A stretch of DNA of 54,708 nucleotides from Desulfobacula sp. (GTDB lineage Bacteria; Desulfobacterota; Desulfobacteria; Desulfobacterales; Desulfobacteraceae). The first letter of the stretch is position 1. Each line of letters begins with the position of its first letter. The stretch spans positions 1-54,708 of the forward strand of contig JAIFMF010000071.1 of assembly GCA_020048635.1 (NCBI GenBank), read 5' to 3'. Both the position numbers and the translations under genes were made by a program. The notes below the pieces were generated by a model. It was not told the origin of the DNA. It saw nothing but the letters and a program-made list of their open reading frames with translations, and did not search any database. Below, piece after piece: positions 8,490 to 18,121 of the stretch.

Positions 8490-9410
8490 TTATGCAAAAG
8501 CTTTTTCAAGCGGCGGGATGATTTCTTTTTTCCGGCTCATAACGCCCTTGAGCCATGCTTTTCCATTCGAAGGAGTAACGCCGAAGGCTTTTTGTATGAC
8601 GGATTCATCATCAGATGCAATCAGAAGCTCTGTGCCTTCCTTCATGATATCGGTCAGCATGAGGAAAACACTGTGGTGGCCCTTTTCTTTTTTAAGTGCC
8701 TGGATGTCTTTTTCAAGAGCAGCTTTAATCCCATCCACAATGGAAAGATCAACCAGTTCAAGCTGTCCGATGCCAACGCCTTTTCCACTCATTTTGAAAT
8801 CTTTGTAATCACGGAAAACAAGCTCACGGATCGGTGTGCCGTCGACAGCGGATTTAACCTTGAACATCTGGATGCCAAGAGCCGGCAGATCTTTCTCACC
8901 ACAGATTTCAGCAAGATATGCACATATTTCTTTATCTTTGTTGGTGCAGGTGGCGGATTTAAAAATGACGGTATCGGAAAGAATCGCGCACAGCATGATC
9001 CCGGCGATGTCTTTGGGGATGGCAACATCGAAATATTTATACATGGACGCAACCACGGTGCAGGTGCAGCCAACGGGCCAAATCCAGCACTCAAGCGGCT
9101 GAGATGTTGTTACGTCACCCAGTTTATGGTGATCCACAATGCCGAGAATATTGGCTTTTCCAAGATCGTCAGGGCTCTGAGCCAGATCGGAATGATCCAC
9201 AAGGTAAACACTCTTGCCTTCATAAGATGTTACCACTTTGGGCGCAGAAACACCGTATTTTTTGAGCACAAAATTGGATTCCGGGTTTAATTCTCCCTGA
9301 ACTGCAGGAGCAATATCTTCACCCAGTTTTTTCTTGAGATCTGCCAGTGCAATTGCAGCACAAACAGAATCGGTATCTGGATTTTTGTGGCCCAATACTA
9401 ATGTTGTCAT
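8490..9410 (-). CDS. ppaC: Manganese-dependent inorganic pyrophosphatase (family II)
   Basis: Cytoplasmic enzyme hydrolysing pyrophosphate to two phosphates. The 306-residue length fits family II without regulatory CBS domains. DHH-superfamily metal ligands are visible: GHKNPDTDS at residues 7-15 and VDHHKLGD around 92-99; the DHHA2 domain follows. In sulfate reducers this activity pulls sulfate activation to APS forward, which fits the inferred lifestyle. The start has TAGGAGG six bases upstream. The gene is monocistronic: a clear terminator follows it and 200 bp of non-coding DNA precedes it. Confidence 0.96.
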   Translation of the reverse strand: MTTLVLGHKNPDTDSVCAAIALADLKKKLGEDIAPAVQGELNPESNFVLKKYGVSAPKVVTSYEGKSVYLVDHSDLAQSPDDLGKANILGIVDHHKLGDVTTSQPLECWIWPVGCTCTVVASMYKYFDVAIPKDIAGIMLCAILSDTVIFKSATCTNKDKEICAYLAEICGEKDLPALGIQMFKVKSAVDGTPIRELVFRDYKDFKMSGKGVGIGQLELVDLSIVDGIKAALEKDIQALKKEKGHHSVFLMLTDIMKEGTELLIASDDESVIQKAFGVTPSNGKAWLKGVMSRKKEIIPPLEKAFA

Positions 9411-9447
9411 GAAACCTCCTAATTAATTGGTCTTGTTTTTATAATGT

Positions 9448-9476
9448 GATGATCCCTATACATATATTCGATCATC
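9448..9476. promoter_or_regulatory. Dyad GATGATC-N15-GATCATC upstream of ppaC
   Basis: Seven-base perfect arms separated by 15 bases lie in the 204-bp gap before ppaC, 38-66 bp upstream of its start. It could be a regulator site or an mRNA leader hairpin. No regulator gene is nearby. Confidence 0.25.
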
Positions 9477-9588
9477 TAAAGTTCTACCTTTTTATTCTCC
9501 CTGCAAAAAACCGCAATATCTTATAAAATTAATTGCCAATATAAACAAGGAAAAATTTCAAAAATTCAATCCACTATGATTATTGCTT

Positions 9589-9610
9589 ACGGATTCACGA
9601 GAAAATCCGT
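9589..9610 (-). terminator. Hairpin just after the radical SAM gene that ends the dcw operon
   Basis: ACGGATT and AATCCGT form a seven-pair stem starting five bases after the stop codon at 9615. On the minus strand no T-run follows, so termination is uncertain; on the plus strand a run of five T does follow. Confidence 0.3.
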
Positions 9611-9614
9611 CTTT

Positions 9615-11288
9615 TTAAATACAGGTGCTGCAAACAGTGCAGTCACCCATGGGGCAGGAGGCAGAGACCTTTTCTTTTCCTGCTTTTTTAAATTCTTTCA
9701 CAAGGAATTCTTTCTTGACCCGATTATCGAGAAAATCCCAGGGCAAAGGCGCATCAATCGCTTTTTCCTGATAAACAATCGCATCACAATACTCTTTTCT
9801 CTCCCTTATGGCCGCTGCCCAACCTTTAATGAAAGCATATTCGAGAATATCTGCGGTTTTCTGATCCCCAAGGGAAAGAAGGGCATGAATTTTTGCCTTT
9901 CGCAATGATTCAACATTGACCTTCACATTCGCTGTTTTTTTCAAACCCTCATAAATAATTTTCAAGCGTTGTTTTAATACAGCCTCTTTTTCCATGGGAG
10001 CCCATTGGAAAGGGGTGAAGGGCTTTGGGATAAAGGGATTGATGCTGAGTGTAAGGGTTCCTATCTTTTTTTTCTTTTTAGACTCCTCAAGAAATTCAGA
10101 TTTGATTTTTTGGGTTAACGCGACAATGGCATGAACATCCGCTTCTTTTTCAAACGGAAGGCCGATCATGAAATACAGCTTTATATTAATAATCCCGGCC
10201 TCAACCAGTTTTCTTGCAGCACAAAGAATATCTTTCTCATTGATTTTCTTGTTAATGATGGACCGCATCCTTTCAGAGCCTGCCTCCGGGGCAATGGTGG
10301 CGGTCTTAACCCCGCTTGAGGAAAGCACATGAATGATTTCGTCTGAAAGCTTATCTGCTCTGAGAGAGGAAAACGACAGTTTAAAGTTTCGGCTTTTACC
10401 ATATGTGCAGATTTTTTCAATATCCGGGTGATCGGCAATGGCCGAGCTCACCAATCCGATTTTATCTGTTTTGCCGGAAGCACTGTCAATGGCGGCAAAG
10501 ATATTTTCTGTCGGATAAATTCTGGGTGGACGGTAAATAAATCCCGAGCTGCAGAAGCGGCATCCATGAGGGCAGCCTTTCAGGATTTCAATCAGAAAAG
10601 CATCTTTAAATGCTGTTTTGGAGGTCAGAATGGAGGTATAGGTGGAAATTTTATCAAGGCTTTTCAGGTATTGCACCTGGATTTGAAACGGATTCATCTC
10701 GGTATGAAGGCCTGGGACATAGGCACCGGGTACGGTTTGTTCAAGGGTCTGTAAAAATGATGCCCTGCCGGTATTTTTCTCATAGGCTTCGAAAAACGGC
10801 TTGACCAGGCATTCTGCTTCCCCGAGAAGGAACAGATCCATAAACGGGGCAATAGGTTCCGGGTTTAAAAAACAGGCGACTCCCCCTGCGACCACCAGGG
10901 GGTGGAGGTGGTTTCGATCAGGTGATCGCAAGGGGATGCCTGCTTCTCCCAGGAGTTGGACAAGGTGGAGAAAATCATTTTCAAATGATATTGAGAAAAA
11001 AATAATATCAAATTGATCAAGGCAAAAGCCATTTTCAAGGCTTCTGGCCTGCCGGGGTTTCTTTTCCGGATCAGACAGAAAAACCCTTTCGCAGGCCACA
11101 TGGTCCATCTGGTTTAAGAGCCGGTAAACAGTCTGGAATCCCAGGGAGGACATGCCTGCCGTATATGTGTTGGGATACACAAGCGCTGCTTTTATCAGCC
11201 CTTTTGTATTTTTTCGGATGGCTCCCTGTTCAACACTTTCATTTTCAATGTAACCATCCTCCCTGACAGGCTTATGCCTTTTTTTCAT
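9615..11288 (-). CDS. B12-binding-type radical SAM protein, coupled to ftsZ
   Basis: Radical SAM enzyme of 557 residues, related to the family of proteins with an N-terminal cobalamin-binding-like fold (residues about 30-190). The 4Fe-4S motif is CPHGCRFC with Cys 239, 243 and 246. The last 13 residues hold four further cysteines (545, 550, 553, 556) spaced like a second Fe-S or metal site. The ATG lies three bases after the ftsZ stop, so it is translated from the dcw message. Function is unknown; methyl transfer or methylthiolation of RNA or protein is possible for this superfamily. The position suggests growth-linked expression. Confidence 0.85.
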   Translation of the reverse strand: MKKRHKPVREDGYIENESVEQGAIRKNTKGLIKAALVYPNTYTAGMSSLGFQTVYRLLNQMDHVACERVFLSDPEKKPRQARSLENGFCLDQFDIIFFSISFENDFLHLVQLLGEAGIPLRSPDRNHLHPLVVAGGVACFLNPEPIAPFMDLFLLGEAECLVKPFFEAYEKNTGRASFLQTLEQTVPGAYVPGLHTEMNPFQIQVQYLKSLDKISTYTSILTSKTAFKDAFLIEILKGCPHGCRFCSSGFIYRPPRIYPTENIFAAIDSASGKTDKIGLVSSAIADHPDIEKICTYGKSRNFKLSFSSLRADKLSDEIIHVLSSSGVKTATIAPEAGSERMRSIINKKINEKDILCAARKLVEAGIINIKLYFMIGLPFEKEADVHAIVALTQKIKSEFLEESKKKKKIGTLTLSINPFIPKPFTPFQWAPMEKEAVLKQRLKIIYEGLKKTANVKVNVESLRKAKIHALLSLGDQKTADILEYAFIKGWAAAIRERKEYCDAIVYQEKAIDAPLPWDFLDNRVKKEFLVKEFKKAGKEKVSASCPMGDCTVCSTCI

Positions 11289-11291
11289 CTA

Positions 11292-12590
11292 TCAGTCAGC
11301 TTTGCGTCTCAAAAATGTCGGGACCTCCAGATCATCATTGTCAAACTGCATTGTGCTGTAACTATTGATTATATCATCATCTCCCACGGCTTTCTTATGT
11401 TTGATGATGACCGGATTATCAAATTCATTCCAGTTGGCAAGTTCTTCAGGTGTCGGGGGCCTCACATGGCCTCTGGCAACGGGATCTGCAGAAGTCTGCG
11501 AAACCGAACGCATCTGGGCGGCTGATGCCGGCTGCGGAACTTGTCTTGCAGAAGCTGCCGAAGACTGCTGATAAGAGATGGGCTGACCCACGGGATCAAA
11601 ATGGCGGATGTTGCTTGGTAAACCCTTAGGTTCGTCTGAGCCGATACCTGTTGCAATGACCGTAATTCTAATTTCATCACCCAGCTCTTCATCAAAGGTC
11701 TGGCCCCAGATGATTTCAGCGTCATCCCCGACTTCTTTATGAATCCGATCGGAAGCTTCCGTCATTTCATCAAGAGTGAGATCGGAGCTGGATGTAATAT
11801 TCATCAATACGGCTTTTGCACCGGAAATTGAGATATCTTCAAGGAGCGGATGGGAAATGGCCCTTTCAGCCGCTTCAACGGCCCGGTTTGGACCGGACGC
11901 AATTCCGATCCCCATCAGAGCCTTACCTGATTTCTGCATGGTGGTTTTGACATCTGCAAAATCAAGATTCACATGGCCCGGCATCATGATGAGATCGGTA
12001 ATGCCCTTGACGGAATGATGGAGAATTTCATCGGCTTTGATGAACATGTCCACCATCCTGGCACCCTTGGGCGCTATACCCCTGAGTCGGTCATTGGGAA
12101 TGGTAATCACAGTGTCGGTGATGCCGTGAAGTTTTTCAAGTCCTTCAAGGGCTTGTTTTTCTCTTTTTTTGCCTTCAAATGAAAAAGGTTTGGAAGCAAC
12201 AGCCACCGTCAGTATACCCAGATCCTTGCAGATTTCGGCAATCACCGGAGCCGCCCCAGTGCCTGTGCCTCCGCCAAACCCGGCCGTAATAAAGACCATG
12301 TGGCTGTCCTTCAAGGCCTCCCGAATTTCGTCCGCACTTTCCAGTGCAGCATCTCTGCCTTTTTGCGGATCAGCGCCGGCACCCAGCCCTTCCGTCAATT
12401 GTTTTCCAATCTGGATTTTTACTTCCGCTTTGGATGCTTCCAGAGCCTGCCGGTCTGTATTGGCAACAATGAATTTAACCCCCCGAAGCTTTGCATTAAT
12501 CATGTTGTTGACAGCATTACCGCCTGCCCCACCGACGCCGATAACCTTGATCTTTGCTGAACTTTCGTTTTCTACATAAGCAAATGCCAT
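11292..12590 (-). CDS. ftsZ: Cell division protein FtsZ
   Basis: Tubulin-like GTPase that polymerises into the division ring. The 432-residue protein has the VIGVGGAGGNAVN nucleotide-binding start, the tubulin signature GGGTGTG near residue 103 and the synergy-loop region. A variable Ala/Ser/Gln-rich linker follows, then a C-terminal peptide DLEVPTFLRRKAD that matches the conserved tail binding FtsA. The start was placed at ATG 12590, where GGAGG is five bases upstream; the ATG at 12602 precedes that site. It is the last division gene of the operon and follows ftsA by 18 bp. Confidence 0.98.
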   Translation of the reverse strand: MAFAYVENESSAKIKVIGVGGAGGNAVNNMINAKLRGVKFIVANTDRQALEASKAEVKIQIGKQLTEGLGAGADPQKGRDAALESADEIREALKDSHMVFITAGFGGGTGTGAAPVIAEICKDLGILTVAVASKPFSFEGKKREKQALEGLEKLHGITDTVITIPNDRLRGIAPKGARMVDMFIKADEILHHSVKGITDLIMMPGHVNLDFADVKTTMQKSGKALMGIGIASGPNRAVEAAERAISHPLLEDISISGAKAVLMNITSSSDLTLDEMTEASDRIHKEVGDDAEIIWGQTFDEELGDEIRITVIATGIGSDEPKGLPSNIRHFDPVGQPISYQQSSAASARQVPQPASAAQMRSVSQTSADPVARGHVRPPTPEELANWNEFDNPVIIKHKKAVGDDDIINSYSTMQFDNDDLEVPTFLRRKAD

Positions 12591-12608
12591 ATCCACCTCC
12601 ATAAAAAA

Positions 12609-13835
12609 TTAAATAATATCTTTAAACCATTGTTTCATTCTGTTTAATATTTTTGAAACCCCCTGCCTCTCCACATCCTTGATATTCAGTTTACAGGTTG
12701 CACGGGAACCGAACATCACTAGTCCAACGCCTGTGGCAAAAGCAGGATTTTTAACGATATCTTTCAAACCGCCGATTCTATCCGGATACCCGATTCTGAC
12801 AGGAACATTAAAAACCGTTTCTGCTATCTCTGAAATACCGTCAAGAACAACACTTCCACCTGTCAGGACAAACCCTGCCGGAAACGAATTTTCAAGACCA
12901 TTGGAAAACACTTCTTTTCTTAAGAGCGTAAAAATTTCTTCCACTCTCGGTTCCAGGATCTCCGCCAGTATCCCCTTGGAAAGCTTTTTAGGGGCTCTTC
13001 CACCCACGGCTGGGACATCTATGACAGAACCGTTTTTCACATTTGAGGAAACACAGGTGCCGTGTAAAATTTTGATTTTTTCAGCTTCCGGCAAGGGGGT
13101 TCGAAGCCCAATGGAGATATCATTGGTCAAATTCTGTCCGCCCAGGGTCAGTTCATAAATGAATTTTAAATTATTGTCCTTAAACAGGGCGAGGTCCGTT
13201 GTTCCACCGCCCATATCAGCAATGATACAACCCAGTTCCTTTTCCTCATCCGTCAGAACAGCTTCGCCGGATGCCAGGGATTCAAGGGCAATGTCGCAGA
13301 CCTCAAGCCCGGCCTTGTTGCAGCATTTCACAATATTCCGGGCCGAGGATACGGCACCGGTGACAATATGTATTTTGGCTTCAAGCCGGATGGCCGTCAT
13401 GCCCACTGGATTCTGGATGGATTTCATATCATCCACAATGAATTCCTGGGGAATGACATGGAGAATTTCCCTGTCCGTGGGGATGGCAATGGCTTTTGCC
13501 GCATCAACAACCCGTTCTACATCCTGCTCCGTGATTTCACGGCCTTTGATGGCAATAATTCCATGGGAATTAAAGCCTTTGATATGGTTTCCGGCGATCC
13601 CCACGTAGACAGATGAGATATCACACCCTGCCATGAGCTCGGCTTCTTCAATCGCTTTTTTAATAGAATCCACGGTTGATTCAATATTCACAACCGATCC
13701 TTTTCGTAGCCCGGTCGAGGGATGGGAGCCGACACCAATAATGCTGATCTGGTCTTCCAGCATTTCTCCGACAACGGCACATATTTTAGTAGTCCCGATA
13801 TCCAGGCCGACAATTATTTTTTCATTTCCCGGCAA
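12609..13835 (-). CDS. ftsA: Cell division protein FtsA
   Basis: Actin-like ATPase that anchors FtsZ to the membrane, 408 residues. The phosphate loop GLDIGTTKICAVVGE is at residues 10-24 and the second nucleotide motif is IADMGGGTTDLALF. The C-terminal MKQWFKDII is a typical amphipathic membrane-targeting helix. The start is TTG 13835, two bases after the ftsQ stop, with AGGGGG upstream; no in-frame ATG exists near it. The rare start codon may keep the FtsA to FtsZ ratio low (inference). Confidence 0.97.
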   Translation of the reverse strand: MPGNEKIIVGLDIGTTKICAVVGEMLEDQISIIGVGSHPSTGLRKGSVVNIESTVDSIKKAIEEAELMAGCDISSVYVGIAGNHIKGFNSHGIIAIKGREITEQDVERVVDAAKAIAIPTDREILHVIPQEFIVDDMKSIQNPVGMTAIRLEAKIHIVTGAVSSARNIVKCCNKAGLEVCDIALESLASGEAVLTDEEKELGCIIADMGGGTTDLALFKDNNLKFIYELTLGGQNLTNDISIGLRTPLPEAEKIKILHGTCVSSNVKNGSVIDVPAVGGRAPKKLSKGILAEILEPRVEEIFTLLRKEVFSNGLENSFPAGFVLTGGSVVLDGISEIAETVFNVPVRIGYPDRIGGLKDIVKNPAFATGVGLVMFGSRATCKLNIKDVERQGVSKILNRMKQWFKDII

Positions 13836-13836
13836 A

Positions 13837-14718
13837 TTAAGCCCCCTTTTTTAAATTGTTGTGCAGAGCATTATTGAGTTTTGTCTTGATAAAGACTTTT
13901 TCAATACTAAAAAGGTCCATGGCGCTGATCGTTCTCTCAGGCAAGTTTTTATCAATATACTCACTTATTTTTTTTGCTTTTTCCAGTTTTGCTTTAAAAT
14001 TATCAAATCCCAGTTTTATCGGAACGGTTCCCCTATCCGGAGTTGAAAGCGGATTGATAAAATTTTTTGTCTTTATGGTAACCCCTGTGTTTTCATCGCC
14101 TTCTATATGCTCAACAGGCCCGGTTTCCCCGGAATTTAAAAAATCCATAACCGAATCGAACAAAGTTCCTGCAAAAAGGTATTCATCCCTTGCTTTTGTC
14201 AGGTCAACCCCAGTGATCAGTGGCAGGTTTTCAAGGCGATCATTTACCAGGTCATATTCTTTAAAGGGTTGTCCCTTTATATTAATAAGGATATCCGCAG
14301 TATTCCTGATCCGGACAATGGCCAAAGGTTCGTGTTCCTTGATGAAAATTTTCAATTTTGCATGAAGCCCTCTTTTAATGGATGCAGACTGAATCCAGGG
14401 ATGGGATAAAATTTGTTTTTCAGCAAGGGCTGCATTCAACTCAAAAATATTTCTGTCTCGGTTCAAATCGGCAAGGGTAAGGATTTCTTCCCTTGTGACA
14501 TGGTTTGCACCAGTGATTTCAATCTGGGCGATATTAAAAAATTCCGCCTGAGTAATAAAATCGTGAACAAATATGGCGGTAAGGCTTAAGATACTGAAAA
14601 AAGCCACTACCATAATGAATTTCAGGCAAACATCAATTCCGGACTCGATATCCGCATGAAACCGGGAAGGTTCAGTGGGCTCGGGTTTATACCGGTTGGG
14701 TTTAATTTTATGATTCAC
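13837..14718 (-). CDS. ftsQ: Cell division protein FtsQ
   Basis: Single-pass divisome protein of 293 residues. A cytoplasmic N-terminus of about 30 residues is followed by one membrane helix (about 34-56), a POTRA domain starting at FFNIAQIEITGANHVT, and the FtsQ domain. It overlaps murB by 11 bp and ends next to ftsA, so it is translationally coupled on both sides. No ddl gene separates murB and ftsQ, unlike in Escherichia coli. Confidence 0.95.
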   Translation of the reverse strand: MNHKIKPNRYKPEPTEPSRFHADIESGIDVCLKFIMVVAFFSILSLTAIFVHDFITQAEFFNIAQIEITGANHVTREEILTLADLNRDRNIFELNAALAEKQILSHPWIQSASIKRGLHAKLKIFIKEHEPLAIVRIRNTADILINIKGQPFKEYDLVNDRLENLPLITGVDLTKARDEYLFAGTLFDSVMDFLNSGETGPVEHIEGDENTGVTIKTKNFINPLSTPDRGTVPIKLGFDNFKAKLEKAKKISEYIDKNLPERTISAMDLFSIEKVFIKTKLNNALHNNLKKGA

Positions 14719-15631
14719 CTTCCACCCTCACTTCAGTTTCAAGTTTTACCTTAAATGTATTAAATACCGTCTCTTCGATATGCTTTTTTAAAGTCAGAAT
14801 ATCACCACAGGTCGCATTACTGATATTGACAATATAATTGGCATGGATATCGGAAACCATGGCGCCATTGAGTTTCATCCCTTTAAGACCTGATTTTTCA
14901 ATCAGCTCTCCGGCAGGCATTCCTTTGGCCGGGTTTTTGAAAAAACAACCGGCACTGGCGACAGAAACAGGCTGGGTAGTATTTTTCAGGAGCAGGTTCT
15001 GTTTAAAGGTTTGTTCTATCACCATCTGGTCTGCCGGTTTTAATTCAAGAGTCGCCGCAACGATGATGCCAGGGACTTTGAGATCGCGGTAAGAAAAATC
15101 AAGATTTTGTCTCTCAATGGTTTGAAAGGTCAAGGCCTTTGTGTCCAGAACCATGAGATCAACAACAATACCGGACATGTCTCCTGTTTTTGTTCCAGCA
15201 TTCATGGCAATGGCTCCCCCCAGGGTTCCGGGGATGCCAGCGGCAAATTCAAGGCCTGAGAGTGAATGGGTGGCGGCAAACCGGCAGATCGTTGACAGGC
15301 GCTCTCCTGCATCTACACGAACAAGGCTCTTTTCCGGGGATGAGCCAATGATGCGGATGTCGGATTTCAAATGCGTTGTGATGACGACAAGGCCCCGGAT
15401 GCCTTTATCGGTGATCAATACATTGGTGCCGCCGCCAAGGAGTGTAACCGGGATATCATATTCTGATGCAGCTCTGAGCAATTCTTTCAATTCCTCTGCG
15501 GTTCCAGGCATGGCAAGAAGATCTGCTGATCCACCGACCTTAAATGAGGTATAGGGTTTCAAGGATTCATTCATCAACAGTCCGAAGTTTCGGGCCATCT
15601 TTGCATATGATATGGTTTTGTCTTTTTGCAT
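14708..15631 (-). CDS. murB: UDP-N-acetylenolpyruvoylglucosamine reductase MurB
   Basis: FAD enzyme that reduces enolpyruvyl-UDP-GlcNAc to UDP-MurNAc with NADPH in the cytoplasm. The 307-residue length and loop structure fit the type II enzyme common outside enterics. Visible motifs are LLGGGTNVLI (FAD), SGLEFAAGIPGTLGGAIAMNAG and the catalytic serine region SAGCFFKNP. It lies 9 bp after murC and overlaps ftsQ. Confidence 0.97.
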   Translation of the reverse strand: MQKDKTISYAKMARNFGLLMNESLKPYTSFKVGGSADLLAMPGTAEELKELLRAASEYDIPVTLLGGGTNVLITDKGIRGLVVITTHLKSDIRIIGSSPEKSLVRVDAGERLSTICRFAATHSLSGLEFAAGIPGTLGGAIAMNAGTKTGDMSGIVVDLMVLDTKALTFQTIERQNLDFSYRDLKVPGIIVAATLELKPADQMVIEQTFKQNLLLKNTTQPVSVASAGCFFKNPAKGMPAGELIEKSGLKGMKLNGAMVSDIHANYIVNISNATCGDILTLKKHIEETVFNTFKVKLETEVRVEGES

Positions 15632-15640
15632 ACTTTGCCG

Positions 15641-17008
15641 TTATAATATGTCCAGAAGTTTTTCGCCGAGGGTATAAATGTCTCCTGCTCCCAGTGTCAG
15701 GACCATATCTCCTTTTTTGGCCTTATGGGTGATGATGGACAGGGCCTGGGTAAAATCCGGTGCATGGGAAACATCCTTATGACCATGGTCTTTGATGGCT
15801 TCACATAAACTCTGGGCATTAACTCCTTCAATTTCTTTTTCACTGGCCGCATAAATGGGAAGCACAATCAGGATATCTGACTGATAAAACGCACGTGTAA
15901 ATTCCTGGAACAGTCCTTGGGTTCTTGTGTACCTGTGGGGCTGGAATGCCACGATGAGGCGTTTGCCCTTGTAACACTCCCGGATGGCCGTCAATGTGGC
16001 AATAATTTCAGTGGGATGATGGCCGTAATCATCCATGACCATGATTCCCTTTTTCTCTCCCTTGACCTCAAGCCGTCTTTTGACGCCTTCCATCTGTTCC
16101 ATGGCCTTTTTAATGATTTTAAAGGACAGGTTCAGCTCAAGGCCTGCGGCAATCCCGGCAAGGGCATTGGAGATATTGTGCCTGCCGGCAAGGTGCAGGG
16201 TGATGTCACCCAGTTTTTTCTCATGCCGGAAAACGGTAAAACTGCTTTTTACGCCGTCAAATGAGATTTCCCTTGCCTGAAGATCAGACTGGGCGGTCAT
16301 TCCGTAGGTGGTATGACGGACCTTGATTCTGGGCAGGATAGCCTGGATATGTTCATTGTCGAGACACAGGATGGCCAGTCCGTAAAAAGGGACCGAGTTG
16401 ATAAACTGGACGAATTTGTCTTTGATATCCTCGATATCTTTATAAAAATCCAGGTGCTCAAGATCGATATTGGTGACAACGGCAATGGCGGGTGAATACT
16501 TCAGGAAAGACCCGTCGCTTTCATCGGCCTCTGCAACGATATAGTCCCCCTTGCCATGCAGGGCATTGGTGTCAAGCCCTTTGAGAAGACCGCCGATGAC
16601 CACTGTGGGGTCTAACCCGGCCGTATTCAGGATCTGGGCGATCATGGAGGTGGTGGAGGTTTTCCCATGGGCACCGGATACGGCAATGGAATATTTGATC
16701 CGCATGAGTTCGGCCAGCATTTCAGCCCTGGGGATAATGGGAATGAACAGTTCTTTAGCACGGACGACTTCTGGATTTTCCGGTGCAATAGCGGATGAGG
16801 TGACGACCACATTGGCACCCTCCACCTGTTCTTTTCTGTGACCCTGGTAAATGATCCCGCCATTTGTTTCAAGCCGTTTGGTGATGTGGGACAGTTTTAG
16901 ATCCGACCCGGATACTTGATAGCCAAGGGTCAGGAGAAGTTCCGCAATACCGCTCATACCGATGCCGCCGATACCGACAAAATGGATATGATAATTTTTC
17001 TGATACAT
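15641..17008 (-). CDS. murC: UDP-N-acetylmuramate--L-alanine ligase MurC
   Basis: ATP-dependent ligase adding L-alanine to UDP-MurNAc, 455 residues. It begins with the HFVGIGGIGMSGIAELL nucleotide-binding motif, has the ATP loop SGAHGKTSTTSM near residue 113, and the Mur signature DDYGHHPTEI in the C-terminal half. It sits three bases after murG and nine before murB. Confidence 0.98.
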   Translation of the reverse strand: MYQKNYHIHFVGIGGIGMSGIAELLLTLGYQVSGSDLKLSHITKRLETNGGIIYQGHRKEQVEGANVVVTSSAIAPENPEVVRAKELFIPIIPRAEMLAELMRIKYSIAVSGAHGKTSTTSMIAQILNTAGLDPTVVIGGLLKGLDTNALHGKGDYIVAEADESDGSFLKYSPAIAVVTNIDLEHLDFYKDIEDIKDKFVQFINSVPFYGLAILCLDNEHIQAILPRIKVRHTTYGMTAQSDLQAREISFDGVKSSFTVFRHEKKLGDITLHLAGRHNISNALAGIAAGLELNLSFKIIKKAMEQMEGVKRRLEVKGEKKGIMVMDDYGHHPTEIIATLTAIRECYKGKRLIVAFQPHRYTRTQGLFQEFTRAFYQSDILIVLPIYAASEKEIEGVNAQSLCEAIKDHGHKDVSHAPDFTQALSIITHKAKKGDMVLTLGAGDIYTLGEKLLDIL

Positions 17009-17011
17009 GGG

Positions 17012-18121
17012 TTAACCCTTTATATCCTTTGAGTTTAAAATATGACCTGCAATTATTTTTGCAGCATCGGGTCTTGCCAGGTGTTTCAGCTTTTTTGACA
17101 TCTGTTCAAGCCTGTTTTTATCGTTTATCAGGTTTTCTAAGGCCTGTTTCAGGGTTTCGCCATTCAGTTCGCCATCCTTTATCATGACAGCCGCCCCTTC
17201 TGCTTCAAGTGCCCGTGCATTAAAGGTCTGATGATCATCTGCAGCATGGGGAAAGGGGATAAGGATAGCTGGCAGCCCATGAACACAAAGTTCAGAAATG
17301 ATTCCGGCCCCTGCTCTTGTGATGGCAAGATCCGCCTTTTTCTGAAGCTGGGGCATATTATGAAAAAAGGATTTTACCGTGGCCTTTATCTTAAGATCGG
17401 CGTATTTTTTTTGGATCAGGGATTCATCAGTGATGCCGGTTTGATGGAGGATATGGAACCTTTCCGTATCATCCATCAGGGCCAGGGCATCCGTAAAGGC
17501 CATGTTGATACTTTGTGCTCCCTGACTTCCGCCGGTAACGAGAAGGGTAGTTTTGTCCGTTTGCAAGCCTTCATTTTCCAGGTTGTCTTCAGACCCGGCA
17601 ACAGAAACCTCCCGAACAGGATTTCCCACATATTTTACTTTGGGATGGTTGATCCATCCCTTTGTTTTTTCAAAGGAAGTGAATATGGTTTTTACAAACC
17701 CGGCAAGTCTTCGATTGGTCAAACCCGGAAAAGCATTCTGTTCCTGGATGGCACAAGGAATTCCCAGCATCCATGCAGCCACCACCACGGCAAAGGAAGA
17801 AAATCCGCCTACTCCGAGAACAAAATCAGGTTTGAATGTTTTTATCAGAATCAAAGACTGGATAAGGGAGATAAAAATAATGCTCATGGCAAATAATTTA
17901 CTGAAAATATTCCCGCTTTTTATGGGCTTTGAATAAATACTTTTATGGGAAAAGCCATATTTTTCAAGGGTCCTGACCTCAAAGGCAGCATCGGTTCCAA
18001 CAAATAATATGTCTGAGTCCGGGCTGAGTTTTTTTATGGCCTCTGCCGTTGCAATCCCCGGAAACAGGTGCCCGCCGGTTTTCCCCCCGGCTATGAGGAT
18101 ATTAGACGGTTTGTTCATCAT
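17012..18121 (-). CDS. murG: UDP-GlcNAc:undecaprenyl-PP-MurNAc-pentapeptide GlcNAc transferase MurG
   Basis: Peripheral membrane GT28 glycosyltransferase that converts lipid I to lipid II. The 369-residue protein has the N-terminal glycine loop AGGKTGGHLFPGIA, a second loop TGGSQGAQSIN, and the donor-site motif ITRAGAGIISELCVHGLPAILIP. It overlaps ftsW by 20 bp; two adjacent ATG codons are available at the start. Confidence 0.97.
   Translation of the reverse strand: MMNKPSNILIAGGKTGGHLFPGIATAEAIKKLSPDSDILFVGTDAAFEVRTLEKYGFSHKSIYSKPIKSGNIFSKLFAMSIIFISLIQSLILIKTFKPDFVLGVGGFSSFAVVVAAWMLGIPCAIQEQNAFPGLTNRRLAGFVKTIFTSFEKTKGWINHPKVKYVGNPVREVSVAGSEDNLENEGLQTDKTTLLVTGGSQGAQSINMAFTDALALMDDTERFHILHQTGITDESLIQKKYADLKIKATVKSFFHNMPQLQKKADLAITRAGAGIISELCVHGLPAILIPFPHAADDHQTFNARALEAEGAAVMIKDGELNGETLKQALENLINDKNRLEQMSKKLKHLARPDAAKIIAGHILNSKDIKG

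Noticed and set aside
12169..12579. Long plus-strand frames opposite ftsZ, ftsA and the mur genes
   Set aside because: They lie opposite strongly conserved genes and have no credible starts or domains.
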